The translations under genes and the position numbers were made by a program. Below are positions 17,301 to 25,487 of a DNA stretch of 64,000 nucleotides, piece by piece. The stretch is from Corynebacterium sp. HMSC04H06 (GTDB taxonomy: Bacteria > Actinomycetota > Actinomycetes > Mycobacteriales > Mycobacteriaceae): NCBI RefSeq assembly GCF_001815935.1, contig NZ_KV823440.1:1-64000 (forward strand), written 5' to 3'. Each line of letters opens with the position of its first letter. The stretch's first letter is position 1. The notes under the pieces were generated by a model. It was not told where the DNA came from. It did no database searches and worked only from the letters and a program-made list of their open reading frames with translations.

Positions 17301-18718
17301 GCCTCGTCCGCCTCTTGCTCAGTCGGGTTGGCCGGTACTTCCAAACCTTCAACAGCTGGATCGAGGTCAAACTCCAACCCAGTTTCAACGTCATATCCAG
17401 AGTGGAGAATCATTCGACCACTCTCAGTAACAACCGGCGAATGCACAACACCGTTGAGCGGAGGCAAGTTCTTTACAGACTCGCTTTGAAAAATGTTGTC
17501 AACTTCAGAGCCAGGGAGACTGACACTTCTCGGGCCGTTTTTCATCATCATAAACGTCGTAACCGAGCGACGAATGATACTCATACCGTTCGAGCGTGTG
17601 ACAGGCACAACGTCACAACGACGATTATCTGAAGCAGACGTTGCAGGCCTATGCAGCATCTGGACAGCCCGCTCACCCTGAGAAAATAGCGACTCGCCAC
17701 CAAACTTCTCGTTGACAATCTCGAAGATCTTCTCGTTGCGAACCTCATCATTACCTTCGTGGATATCCATCACCTCAGACCCGGGATAACGAATCGTTTC
17801 CATCAGAGCGTCCAACTCACTCTCATTAGCTGCACCACCGGGAAGCTCAGGCATTTTCGGCATCTTCCGAGCAGGCTTGTCTTGGGCCTTGCTGATCCAC
17901 AGCTCAAGCATCTCCGCACGCTTGTCTTCAGGCAGAGATGCCAGAACGTCATCGAGACCCTGCTTGCCCTGACCAGGCACCTGCACAAAGCGCACTGGTG
18001 TTGCACCCCACTGGATAAGCAGTTCGCGAAACTCGCGCGCGCCGTCATAGACGTACCGGTTCTCACTGGCGTCTGCATCAGGGACGATACAGACGTACAG
18101 ACCCATGAACTGCGAGAGTACAGCGTAATTCTGCAAGCCTCTCCAGCCCCAAATACCCGTGATGCGGTAGACGGCAACCGTTTCGTCCGTGTTCGACAAG
18201 GCGGCAAGGGCTTGCTTCGTGCCCTCGACGATGAGCACGAGCTTCGTCTCATCAGTAACAGGTCGCAGCACCGTCAGCGCAGGCGGGGGAGTGCCCCACT
18301 CGTTGTCCTTGGTCGGGCAGATGTACTTCTTCGGCCGACCCTTGCTGTCGCACACAGATCCAGGCCGGGGCTTGACTTGGTACGTGGTTTCACCACTAAT
18401 TTCTTCCATCGGGAAGACGAGAGATGTCAGCGCATCCGGGCCGATCCGCTGTAATTCCTTAGGTAGGGCCTCAATGGTGCGAGCTGAGTACACGCCACAA
18501 GCCTCGATAACCTCATCGGAGATCGCGCTCGCGCGCAGCTCTTCGAGATGCTCATCAGTGAGTTTCGGAGTCACGGTATGGACAGGCGAAGAAGTTGTAT
18601 CTCCCGGTTGACCGAGTGATACCACGGTGGTATCATTGAGGTCAGAAACCGCAGCATCCTGACCCGTTGTTGTTTCTTGGCCCCCGCTCGCTACGGGGGT
18701 CTTTTTCTTTGCCTCCAT
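14309..18718 (-). CDS. Primase-helicase-exonuclease-family A DNA polymerase fusion (PREX-like replicase)
   Basis: One 1469-residue chain. (1) Residues 53-80 carry the DUF3854 start (LTDEHLEELRASAI). (2) A TOPRIM-type primase follows, with VEGTK (Glu165) and PDAD (Asp214/Asp216). (3) An AAA+/SF3-like helicase has a degenerate P-loop (GSGPSVGKE, 518-526), Walker B HFDE (569-572) and the sensor-like TGNNVRFSRDMARR (613-626). (4) A Gly/Asp then Pro/Ala linker covers about 840-896. (5) A DnaQ-like 3'-5' exonuclease has FDTE (901-904), GHNIVQYD (954-961) and Tyr1047-Asp1051. (6) A family A polymerase has motif A AVDLSQIDAR (Asp1259), motif B with Arg1302, Lys1306 and Tyr1314, and motif C VHDE (1414-1417). 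It probably unwinds, primes, copies and proofreads the element. The gene follows the HTH gene by two bases. Function is inferred; the domains are directly visible. Confidence 0.9.
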   Translation of the reverse strand: MEAKKKTPVASGGQETTTGQDAAVSDLNDTTVVSLGQPGDTTSSPVHTVTPKLTDEHLEELRASAISDEVIEACGVYSARTIEALPKELQRIGPDALTSLVFPMEEISGETTYQVKPRPGSVCDSKGRPKKYICPTKDNEWGTPPPALTVLRPVTDETKLVLIVEGTKQALAALSNTDETVAVYRITGIWGWRGLQNYAVLSQFMGLYVCIVPDADASENRYVYDGAREFRELLIQWGATPVRFVQVPGQGKQGLDDVLASLPEDKRAEMLELWISKAQDKPARKMPKMPELPGGAANESELDALMETIRYPGSEVMDIHEGNDEVRNEKIFEIVNEKFGGESLFSQGERAVQMLHRPATSASDNRRCDVVPVTRSNGMSIIRRSVTTFMMMKNGPRSVSLPGSEVDNIFQSESVKNLPPLNGVVHSPVVTESGRMILHSGYDVETGLEFDLDPAVEGLEVPANPTEQEADEALELLREMFCDFPFEDESDFFHVLAWMITSIVRLWLDAVPALAITGSGPSVGKEKLLKAAAILLTGDALPVSTCPNNDEEWGKVLTSVYAAGHSHVHFDEPPREIDSRYLRSAITSKTYRGRVLGESRQIAVRNILMMAFTGNNVRFSRDMARRIYYCRLSTDVDYAETRSDFKHSPLEDWVLENRGRLMTALLTIIQSWIAADKPKPPSGRAEGSFEKWYQVVGGVIVHAGFEDFFADIEEQRRERNDGEIADIQHLHWLYKYVQDNEFYDFEDGFRAWDIERIISSIGEQLDLEDSKDVLWKQLGMADAHVPLPDGIYGLQDAKAYSLQKVYNFLKNRNLEGLAVKQMETPKFADLRYRIVWLGDPEDDPLGPGNGDPDDDDGDGGSGGNGNGGGTPPPAPEPTPPAETVDEPAAPAAPADKTIVVFDTETGSADDAQVTDDPGFVRLAAYSINGAEPVTTTDIAGELIPLLERADTIVGHNIVQYDLPALRRLYGLDDKALIDAGKVHDTLVLSRLAAGGDTNLGYGLEAVAARCGVDGKLLSGSDTALKALAKQYGGFEKIPVDNAEYVAYALQDVRANVAVYNKMLPAALEAVSAEYLQREHEKMHALSVVESHGVRVDTAKVEEFLAEEAAIKAEIRAWLVSVVGIPDKGKQPWSSNNGKQAIAEYLQRFGVAAPRTAKGAISTSAKALNELAEQHADVPEVVELAEKMETLLQSSTPASTIKKHLHGDKVYPSIQSSQVTGRLSTTNPGMTVFGSRDAQLIRQRQMILPDNADEALIAVDLSQIDARCMAAGSGDTKYAELFAPGRDAHTEMAIRVFGDAERRPEAKALGHAANYGMGSKSFAAHAGISEVEAQGQLDRMHFEFQTLEHFKNHLRKHAEALGWVATGFGRRVAVGRSTAYTQAPAAYGQGTARDVFLEGVMNLPQEVLGMIRIFVHDEIVLSVPRDRAEEITQTVLAAFNAVTLPGKDGVEVPVLSDSAGPAESWAGCKD

Positions 18719-18720
18719 GG

Positions 18721-19029
18721 TTACGCTGCACCTCCAAGCACTGTCACGAGCTGCTGGCGCTGCGCATTGCTGAGTTTTGGTGCAGCATCAACGACAGCAT
18801 CAACAAAGTTGTCAAACATATGTGGCGACGGCACACGCGCAGCATCGAGATAGAGGTCGAGATCTTCCTGGCTGACGCGGTAGGCAGAACCGAAACGGTG
18901 AACGGCAAGTCGGCCTTCTTTAATGGCCTTACGCAGTAGAGACTCCGAGCCGAGGCCAAGTTCGTTGAGTTCTTGCAGCGAGTAGAAACGAGGTCCGATA
19001 GTCGGGGTAGCGGTGTCTTGTGCAGACAT
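18721..19029 (-). CDS. Excisionase-like helix-turn-helix DNA-binding protein
   Basis: The 102-residue protein has a MerR/excisionase-type winged HTH (YSLQELNELGLGSESLLRKA, then RLAVHRFGSAYRVSQEDLDLYL), the pattern of plasmid and phage excisionases and replication regulators. ATG 19029 is preceded by AGGAG at ten bases. It is the first gene of the operon whose second gene is the replicase, two bases downstream, so it is more likely a replication initiator accessory or autoregulator than a pure excisionase. The non-coding region upstream (19030-19790) holds palindromes and direct repeats that could be its targets. Confidence 0.8.
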   Translation of the reverse strand: MSAQDTATPTIGPRFYSLQELNELGLGSESLLRKAIKEGRLAVHRFGSAYRVSQEDLDLYLDAARVPSPHMFDNFVDAVVDAAPKLSNAQRQQLVTVLGGAA

Positions 19030-19554
19030 AATAAAGCGCTCCTGAGCAGTGTTAACTACCCGGAGCGGGGTGCTTTTCCGGCTATATTCAGGCGGCGTGG
19101 AGAGCCGTGCATAACTCGCTAGACGCTGGTCAGTGCGTCCATTGCTTTACCAGAGAGCGAACTCTGTACCTGACCGCTTTTGTGGCCGGTAATGCCGTTA
19201 CCAGCCGGTCAATCTCGTTGGAGGAACCGTGCTTATCTCGGTCGAGATGCTATCTCTTTACGTCATATCCTCGGGGTTATCCCTTGTCCGTGGCTAGCAA
19301 GACCAGAAAGTATAGAAAGTCACCACGTGCAATCTGCTGTACATCTTACAGCAGTAACGCGGCCTGCGCAATACCTTTTGTAACTAACAATTCACAGTGC
19401 GGTACAACGCAGCCCTGCAGTCTGTGTGCGGCAAATATAGGGTGTGTGTCAATACATCCGTACCTCTAATGGCAATGAGCAGCCTGTGCGCCAAACGGGT
19501 GGCTTGCAAGAAGTCGCCCGCTGGAGCAGGGCGCCGCCCTATTGAAAAATAATG

Positions 19555-19598
19555 GAAAAAAATGATTAATGGGTATATACCAACCTTTCATTTTTTTC
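19555..19598. repeat. 44-base symmetric palindrome near the element's right end
   Basis: Outer arms GAAAAAAATGA (19555-19565) and TCATTTTTTTC (19588-19598) are perfect complements, and the centre GGTATATACC (19572-19581) is a perfect palindrome on exactly the same axis (19576.5). Overall 17 of 22 half-site positions match. It may bind an initiator, recombinase or regulator, or act as an AT-rich unwinding site. Confidence 0.75.
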
Positions 19599-19650
19599 TA
19601 CTTTTATCAGTGCCTTAGGTTCAAAACTGTAGGGAGGTCGTTTGGTGTAC

Positions 19651-19730
19651 ACCGTATGTTTGCCGCACACGGTGCTACTTAGCCACTTACGGCGCGAACA
19701 TTCCGCTTAGACCGTATGTTTGCCGCACAC
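19651..19730. repeat. 20-base direct repeat, two copies
   Basis: ACCGTATGTTTGCCGCACAC occurs at 19651-19670 and again at 19711-19730, exactly 60 bases apart, 64 bases from the eccC junction at the nearer copy. Spacing near an integral number of helical turns (about 5.7 at 10.5 bases per turn) is not exact. Arm-type recombinase sites or regulator sites are possible. Confidence 0.8.
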
Positions 19731-19794
19731 AGCGGCAATTTCTACTTTCTCGTAATTACGTAGGAGGTATCGTACCCACAACCCATGTTCGTTT

Positions 19795-22188
19795 AAGTCG
19801 GAGCTGCTGCGCAGCCTGGTCACCGCGCTGGCAGCCACGCACTCGCCCGAGGAGCTGAACCTGGTGCTTGTGGATTTTAAAGGCGGGGCGACCTTCCTGG
19901 GCTGCGAGCAGCTGCCGCACACCGCGGCGGTGATTACCAACCTGGAGGAAGAATCCGTCCTGGTCGAGCGTATGTACGACGCCATCTCCGGGGAGATGAA
20001 CCGCCGCCAGGAGATCCTGCGCCAGGCCGGCAACTTCGCCAACGTCGGCGACTACAACGCCGGGCGCGACCCGGACCAGTTCCCGCCGCTTCCCGCCCTG
20101 GTCATCGTGGTGGACGAGTTCTCCGAGCTGCTGGGCCAGCACCCGGACTTCGCCGACCTCTTCGTCGCCGTTGGCCGCCTGGGCCGTTCGCTGCACGTGC
20201 ACCTGCTGCTGGCCTCCCAGCGGCTGGAGGAGGGCCGCCTGCGCGGGCTGGACTCACACCTGTCCTATCGGATCGGGCTCAAGACCTTCTCCGCCGCGGA
20301 GTCCCGCCAGGTCCTAGGCGCTACCGATGCCTACCACCTGCCCGCCCAGCCGGGTGCCGGCTACCTGAAGACCAACGGCGACGCCCTCGAGCGCTTCCAA
20401 GCCACCTACGTTTCCGGGCCGCTCGCCCGCCCGGCCGAACCAGCTGAAGGGGAAAGCGTACCGTCGGCCCGGGTGTCCGTCTTCGATGGCTGGGACGCTC
20501 ACATCACCGAGGACAGCGAGCCGGAGCTTGTCTGGGATGAGTCGACGACGCTGCTCAACGAGGTCGTGGCCGCCGCCCGCGCGGAGGCCAACAACCGCGG
20601 GCACAGCGCCCACCGCATCTGGCTGCCGCCGCTGCCCGCCGCGGTCGAGCTGCCCGAGATCCTGCACCGGGCTGGCCAGACCACCCACCTGCAGGCCGCG
20701 GTCGGGCTCATCGACCGTCCCTACCACCAGCGCCAGGATCCCCTGGTGGTGGACTTTTCCACCGCCGGCGGGCACGCGGCCGTCTGCGGCGGTCCGCAGA
20801 CGGGCAAGTCCATGGCGCTGCGCACCCTCGTCGGCTCCCTGGCCGCGAACCATGGAACTGAGGCCGTCCGCTTCTACGTCATCGACTTGGGCGGCGGGGC
20901 GCTAGCCAACTTGGACCGCCTGCCGCACGTGGCGGGCGTGGCCGGCCGCGACGAGCCGGACACGGTCCGCCGCGTCGTCGACGAGGTCACCGGCCTGGTC
21001 GAGCGCCCCGAGCCCCGCCACACCTTCCTGGTCCTAGACGGCTGGCACCACGTGGGCACCGCCGGCGCGGAGTTTAACGATCTCACGGAGAAGATCACCG
21101 CCCTAGCCGCCGACGGCCCCAGCACCCGCGTCCACCTGGTCTTGTCCACGCCGCGGTGGACCACCCTGCGCCCGTCGATTAGGGACCTCATCGCCCACCG
21201 GCTGGAGCTACGCCTGGGGGAGGCCATGGAGTCCCTGGTGGACCGCAAGGCCCAGCAGAAGCTGCCGGCCCTGCCCGGCCGCGGGCTCACCGAGACCGGG
21301 GAGATGATGCTACTGGCGCGCACCTCCAACCAGGACGTGGCGCACCTGCAGTCCCGCGGCGGCGACCCGGTGCCCCGGCTCAAGACCCTGCCCGACCAGC
21401 TGCTCCCGTCCGACCTGCCCCGGCACGCGCTGACCGCCGGGCTGGTCTGGGGAATCGGCGGCCGCGACCTGGAGCCGGTGGCCTGGGACCCGGCCACCAG
21501 CGCCCACCTGGTCTGCGTCGGCGCCAGCGGGTCCGGCAAGTCCACCTTCGTCCGGGTCATTGCCGGCGCGGTGACTGGCCTGCCCCGGGAGGACGCGCGC
21601 CTGGTGGTCATCGATCCGCGCCGGGCGCACCTGGGCGCGCTCGACGAGGACATGCTCGCCGCCTATGCCGCCACGCCCGCGGCGGCGGAGAAGGCCCTGC
21701 GCGATACTGCGGCGACTATGCGCGAACGCCTGCCGGGGCCGGATATCACCCCGGCGCGCCTGCGCGCCCGCGATTGGTGGAGCGGCCCGGAGATCTACGT
21801 GGTCATCGACGACGCAGAACTAACCAGCGAGGCCGCCCTGCACCCGCTGGTGGAGCTCATCCCGCACGCCCAGGACATCGGCCTGCACGTCATCTTCGCC
21901 CGCAAGGCCGGCGGCATCGGCCGCGCCATGTTCGGCAAGTTCTGCTCGGCGCTCAAAGACACCCAGCCCGCCGTCCTGCTCCTGGACGCCGACAAGGAGG
22001 AAGGCCCCATCTTCGGCATGAAGCCGAAGCGCCAGCCGCCCGGCCGCGGCCGCTTCCACGTCCGCGGCGAGGAACTGGGCCTGTGCCAAATCATCCACGC
22101 CGACGACCAAGAAGACGCAGCACCACCAGCCGCCGAAGAACGAGACGAGAGCAACCAAGCAGAAAGCAAGCGAAAGGACACCCCATGA
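19795..22188 (+). pseudogene. eccC: Type VII secretion ATPase EccC, 5'-truncated by element insertion
   Basis: The remaining 797 codons cover the C-terminal two thirds of an EccC-type FtsK/SpoIIIE ATPase. The fragment begins in the first ATPase P-loop (Lys-Ser-Glu-Leu-Leu-Arg), then VLVDFKGGATF and VIVVDEFSELL of ATPase 1, the second P-loop GGPQTGKS (around 20788) and the third P-loop GASGSGKST (around 21523). EccC normally has about 1200-1300 residues with two N-terminal membrane helices, which are missing. An in-frame stop at 19753 and no good start imply the fragment is not made properly. The 5' part should lie beyond the left end of the element. It overlaps the next gene by four bases. 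Loss should stop ESX secretion unless the element excises. Confidence 0.88.
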
Positions 22189-23234
22189 CGACCGCCGCAC
22201 CCGCTTTGTTGACCATCACCATCCTGGACACCGCCACCATTTTCGAGGGCCCGGAAACCGTGTACCGCTACGACCTGCCCGGCACCGGGATAGTCGAGGG
22301 CTGGGCCCTGGACGGCGCGCTCGAGCAGGCGGAGAAGATCCTGGGCGCGCACTGGCCGGAAGCCTCCATCAAGGTCTGCGCGGATTCCAGCGCGACTGCG
22401 GTCTCAGCGGAAGCCGTGAGCATCATTACCCGGCAGCTCGAAGGCCGGGAGGTGCCGGTGGTGGACACTGATGAGCACGCGGTCTCCCATCCGGCAACCG
22501 AGGTCTTCGCCCCGCTCGCACCGGCTGCCGATGCCACCCTTACTGGCGGCTCACACCAGGACGCGCCGCGCGCCGAGCCGCTGCGGCCGAAAGCCGACGA
22601 TTCCGCGAAGAGTGGGTGGTTCCAGCCCTTCTACGCGCTGCTGGCCGTGGTGGTGCTGATCGTGGCCGGCGTGGCCTGGTTCGTGGTCGGCCGCGGCGGC
22701 GATGCGAACGAGGAGAGCGCGGGCGGTGGGGCAACCGATAACGCGGTGGCGGCCGCCCCAGCCGGTCAGGACGCGGGCCCACCGGCGCCCGGGGAGGCGG
22801 GCAGCGACAGGCCGGCAAACGAGCCGCCGCCGGCACCGGAGCAGTTAAACGCGGCGGGCCTGTCGGTGCAGCTGCCGCAGGGCTTTCACGCCGAGGAATC
22901 CGCCGAGGGCGATGGGCTGGTCACGGCCACGGGGCCGGATCCGGACCTGCGGGTGCTCTTCGCCGCGGATCCGCTCTATTCGGTGCCCGCGGACTACTTG
23001 CTGGAACAAATCCAGGAAGAAATCGCCGACGACGACGCCCTGTCTCACCCGCAGGAGCACGACGGCCGGCTGACCTACGTGGAAAAGCCCGGGGACGACT
23101 CGCACGTGGTCTGGGCGACGTGGGTGGACGGCGATCACCAGCTGTCCGTGGGCTGTCACACCCGCGAGCTGCCCAGCGTCGCGCAGAAGGCGGCCTGCCG
23201 CATGGCCGAAGAATCCCTGGTCCGGGAGGGCTAG
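22185..23234 (+). CDS. Type VII secretion-associated membrane protein
   Basis: The 349-residue protein has a soluble N-terminal domain (starts LLTITILDTATIFEGPETVY), a single membrane helix around residues 148-168 (YALLAVVVLIVAGVAWFVV), an Ala/Gly/Pro-rich linker and an extracytoplasmic C-terminal domain. This matches the actinobacterial type VII secretion-associated family related to Rv3446c (TIGR03931). Its ATG overlaps the eccC stop (ATGA), so it belongs to the same operon. It is intact although eccC is broken. The exact role in ESX secretion is not established. Confidence 0.8.
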   Translation: MTTAAPALLTITILDTATIFEGPETVYRYDLPGTGIVEGWALDGALEQAEKILGAHWPEASIKVCADSSATAVSAEAVSIITRQLEGREVPVVDTDEHAVSHPATEVFAPLAPAADATLTGGSHQDAPRAEPLRPKADDSAKSGWFQPFYALLAVVVLIVAGVAWFVVGRGGDANEESAGGGATDNAVAAAPAGQDAGPPAPGEAGSDRPANEPPPAPEQLNAAGLSVQLPQGFHAEESAEGDGLVTATGPDPDLRVLFAADPLYSVPADYLLEQIQEEIADDDALSHPQEHDGRLTYVEKPGDDSHVVWATWVDGDHQLSVGCHTRELPSVAQKAACRMAEESLVREG

Positions 23235-23252
23235 AACTTTTTTAAAAACACC

Positions 23253-23282
23253 GGGAACCGATCGCGCGGCAGGGCAGTCCAA
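23253..23282 (+). promoter_or_regulatory. ECF-type promoter-like motif upstream of esxB
   Basis: GGGAACCG (23253-23260) and GGCAGTCCAA (23273-23282) are separated by 12 bases. The same two blocks with the same spacing occur at 29904-29933 ahead of the EspC-like cassette. GGGAAC followed after 16 bases by CAGTCC fits an extracytoplasmic-function sigma promoter. It is 132 bases before the esxB start. Confidence 0.5.
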
Positions 23283-23414
23283 TAAAGATGAGGAAGGCAC
23301 CGCGTCGGAAAGAACGTGGCGGCGGGGGACTTCCTCCACCAGTCTGAAAAGCAACCGCGACACACACATTCCGTGACACCACACTGTCAACCCGTTCGAG
23401 GAGGGGCGAACACT

Positions 23415-23732
23415 ATGCACACTACGTTCAAGACCGAAGCCGAGGTCATGCAGGCCACGGCCGGGCATGTCGATTCGACCAATGAGGAAATCCAGGGCGA
23501 GCTGTCCCGCCTGCACAACGTCGTGGAGGGCGCCCGCGCGAGCTGGGAGGGCCGCGCGCAGCTGTCCTTCGACAACCTCATGCAGCGCTACAACGCCTCC
23601 GCCCAGCAGCTGCGTGAGGCCCTGTCCGCCATCTCGGACAACATCCGCAGCAACGCCCGCAACTTCGACGACGTCGAGGCCCAGAACGCGCAGGTCCTCA
23701 ACAACGTCGGCGGCGCCGGCCTAGCCCTGTAG
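23415..23732 (+). CDS. esxB: WXG100 family protein, EsxB (CFP-10)-like
   Basis: At 105 residues it has the helix-turn-helix WXG100 layout with Trp44-Glu-Gly46 in the turn. The C-terminal secretion signal region reads Phe84-Asp-Asp-Val-Glu88, where the family usually has Tyr-x-x-x-Asp/Glu. ATG 23415 follows GGAGGGGCG. It precedes the second WXG100 gene by 66 bases, the standard heterodimer arrangement exported by the ESX machine whose ATPase gene lies upstream. With eccC interrupted, the pair may be synthesised but not exported. Which of the two is EsxA or EsxB is assigned from gene order. Confidence 0.88.
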   Translation: MHTTFKTEAEVMQATAGHVDSTNEEIQGELSRLHNVVEGARASWEGRAQLSFDNLMQRYNASAQQLREALSAISDNIRSNARNFDDVEAQNAQVLNNVGGAGLAL

Positions 23733-23798
23733 CCGCCCGGCACAACACCCACCGCGCGAGCGCACACAAGATAAACACCAGGAAGGAAAAATTCCCGC

Positions 23799-24086
23799 AT
23801 GACCGCTATCAAGTACGAATTCGGCGCCATCGAGGCCGCCGCTGCCGATATCAACTCCACCTCGGCCCGCATCAACGGCCTGCTGGATGAGCTCAAGTCC
23901 ATCATCGAGCCCATGGCCGCTACCTGGGAGGGCGAGTCCGCAGCTGCCTACCAGCAGGCCCAGCGCAAGTGGGACAACGCCGCCCTGGAGCTAAACCAGG
24001 TGCTGATGACCATCTCCCGCACCGTCTCCGAGGGCAACGACGCCATGAGCGACGTCAACCGCCGCGCCGCCGCCAGCTGGGGCTAA
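23799..24086 (+). CDS. esxA: WXG100 family protein, EsxA (ESAT-6)-like
   Basis: At 95 residues, with Trp43-Glu-Gly45 between two amphipathic helices, it is a typical ESAT-6 relative. ATG 23799 follows GGAAGGAAA. It should form a helical-bundle dimer with the preceding protein and be exported through the type VII system. It is the last gene of the locus, with a strong terminator 32 bases after the stop. Confidence 0.9.
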   Translation: MTAIKYEFGAIEAAAADINSTSARINGLLDELKSIIEPMAATWEGESAAAYQQAQRKWDNAALELNQVLMTISRTVSEGNDAMSDVNRRAAASWG

Positions 24087-24117
24087 ACGCACCCACCACA
24101 CAATCCCGTCTGTCATC

Positions 24118-24156
24118 CCCGTCTTCCCCGTCCAAAGGGGAAGGCGGGGTTTGTGT
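24118..24156 (+). terminator. Terminator of the esx operon
   Basis: The 13-base arms 24118-24130 and 24138-24150 (CCCCG...CGGGG with an inner TTCCCC/GGGGAA) close a seven-base loop, followed by TTTGTGTGT. Confidence 0.8.
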
Positions 24157-24368
24157 GTAGTGGGGGAGCGTTGCCGCTGCCTAGCGGCGTTTTGGGATTT
24201 TGGGGCGAAACCACTAAAGTATTAGACCTATGTGTCTGAGCGAGACAGCCCTGCTTCGGGGCTGGACGCGGCGCCTAGTGCAGGTCTCCACCGGCCGCTG
24301 TATCTAGGGGCAGTCGAAGGACCATGGCGTTGGCCGGCAGTTCCGAGACAGACTTTCAAGGAGTCATT

Positions 24369-24812
24369 TTGTCTACTTTCCACCCTAAGAGCGGTGACAT
24401 CACCCGCAAGTGGTACGTCATCGACGCTACTGACGTGGTGCTGGGCAAGCTCGCTTCCACCGTGGCAGACCTGCTGCGTGGCAAGCACAAGCCGCAGTTC
24501 GCACCGAACGTTGACTGTGGTGACCACGTCATCATCATCAACGCTGACAAGATCCACATCTCTTCCAACAAGCGTGACCGCGAAAAGCGCTACCGCCACT
24601 CCGGCTACCCGGGTGGTCTGAAGACCATGACCCTGGGTCAGTCTTTGGACGCAAACCCGGTACGCGTTATCGAAGAAGCTGTCACCGGCATGATGCCGCA
24701 CAACAAGCTTTCCCGTTCTTCCGCCCGCAAGCTGCACGTCTTTGCAGGCGAGGAGCACCCGTACGCCGGCCAGAAGCCGGAATCCTACGAGCTTAAGCAG
24801 GTGGCACAGTAA
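24369..24812 (+). CDS. rplM: 50S ribosomal protein L13
   Basis: The 147-residue protein matches L13 throughout ([37 protein letters not shown]). L13 is an early assembly protein of the large subunit. TTG 24369 was chosen because CAAGGAGT precedes it at five bases and the protein begins [10 protein letters not shown] as in relatives; an upstream ATG at 24324 would add an atypical extension. The 212-base leader after the esx terminator may contain control elements, but no known riboregulator was recognised. Its stop overlaps the rpsI start. Confidence 0.97.
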   Translation: MSTFHPKSGDITRKWYVIDATDVVLGKLASTVADLLRGKHKPQFAPNVDCGDHVIIINADKIHISSNKRDREKRYRHSGYPGGLKTMTLGQSLDANPVRVIEEAVTGMMPHNKLSRSSARKLHVFAGEEHPYAGQKPESYELKQVAQ

Positions 24813-25351
24813 TGACCGAGCAGAACAACATCGATAACAACGTGGCAGACGCTGCTGACATCGCAGCCGCAGCAGCCGCAACCGAAGAGTTCACCAACAC
24901 CATCGGTGACGTCGTTGCTCCGGAGTCCGCCGAGGAGACCGAGGCTGCTGCCCCGGCCATCCACGAGGGCCCGATCCAGACCGTCGGCCGCCGTAAGCGC
25001 GCCGTCGCTCGTGTCCGCCTGATCGCCGGCTCCGGCGAGATCGTGGTCAACGGCCGCACCCTGGATGACTACTTCCCGAACAAGCTGCACCAGCAGGACA
25101 TCCTCACTCCGCTGACCCTGCTGGACCGCGAGAACCAGTTCGACATCAAGGTCACCGTCAACGGCGGCGGCCCGACCGGCCAGGCCGGCGCTCTGCGTCT
25201 GGCTATCGCCCGCGCACTCAACGTTTACAACCCGGCTGACCGCGCCGCCCTGAAGAAGGCCGGCCTGCTCACCCGTGACGCCCGTGCCGTCGAGCGCAAG
25301 AAGGCTGGTCTGCACAAGGCACGTCGTGCCCCGCAGTACTCCAAGCGTTAA
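24812..25351 (+). CDS. rpsI: 30S ribosomal protein S9
   Basis: The C-terminal 125 residues are conserved S9 ([33 protein letters not shown]-terminal APQYSKR that reaches the P site). The first 50 residues are an Ala/Glu-rich extension typical of actinobacterial S9. It is translationally coupled to rplM through TAATG overlap and ends before a strong terminator. Confidence 0.97.
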   Translation: MTEQNNIDNNVADAADIAAAAAATEEFTNTIGDVVAPESAEETEAAAPAIHEGPIQTVGRRKRAVARVRLIAGSGEIVVNGRTLDDYFPNKLHQQDILTPLTLLDRENQFDIKVTVNGGGPTGQAGALRLAIARALNVYNPADRAALKKAGLLTRDARAVERKKAGLHKARRAPQYSKR

Positions 25352-25373
25352 TTCTTCGCTGGTACTTACACTT

Positions 25374-25420
25374 ACGCCGCTTGGGCCCTTCCCTTTCCGG
25401 GAAGCCCAAGCGGCGTTCGT
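25374..25420 (+). terminator. Terminator of rplM-rpsI
   Basis: Perfect 13-base arms ACGCCGCTTGGGC (25374-25386) and GCCCAAGCGGCGT (25404-25416) flank a second small hairpin, followed by TCGTGTT. Confidence 0.85.
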
Positions 25421-25487
25421 GTTATCTAGGCCCGGAACCCTGGCGGGGTCTCGGTCTAGGACACCCGGGGACTAGGACAGCAAGGGG

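Larger units (their letters stand above)
19030..19794. other. Non-coding right end of the element
   Basis: No gene with a credible start or composition is seen. The first part should hold the promoter of the HTH-replicase operon (minus strand). The last 240 bases are AT-rich and hold a 44-base imperfect palindrome (19555-19598) and a 20-base direct repeat (19651 and 19711). A TAGGAGGT at 19761 precedes ATG 19785, but the spacing is too long and a stop follows after three codons. The element ends at about 19794. Confidence 0.6.

Noticed and set aside
19107-19469. 120-codon plus-strand frame in the element's right end
   Set aside because: No ribosome-binding site, Cys/Ser-rich atypical composition, and it overlaps the region expected to hold the promoter of the minus-strand operon.
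19785-19797. ATG at 19785 as a new start for eccC provided by the element
   Set aside because: It is in another frame and meets TAA after three codons.
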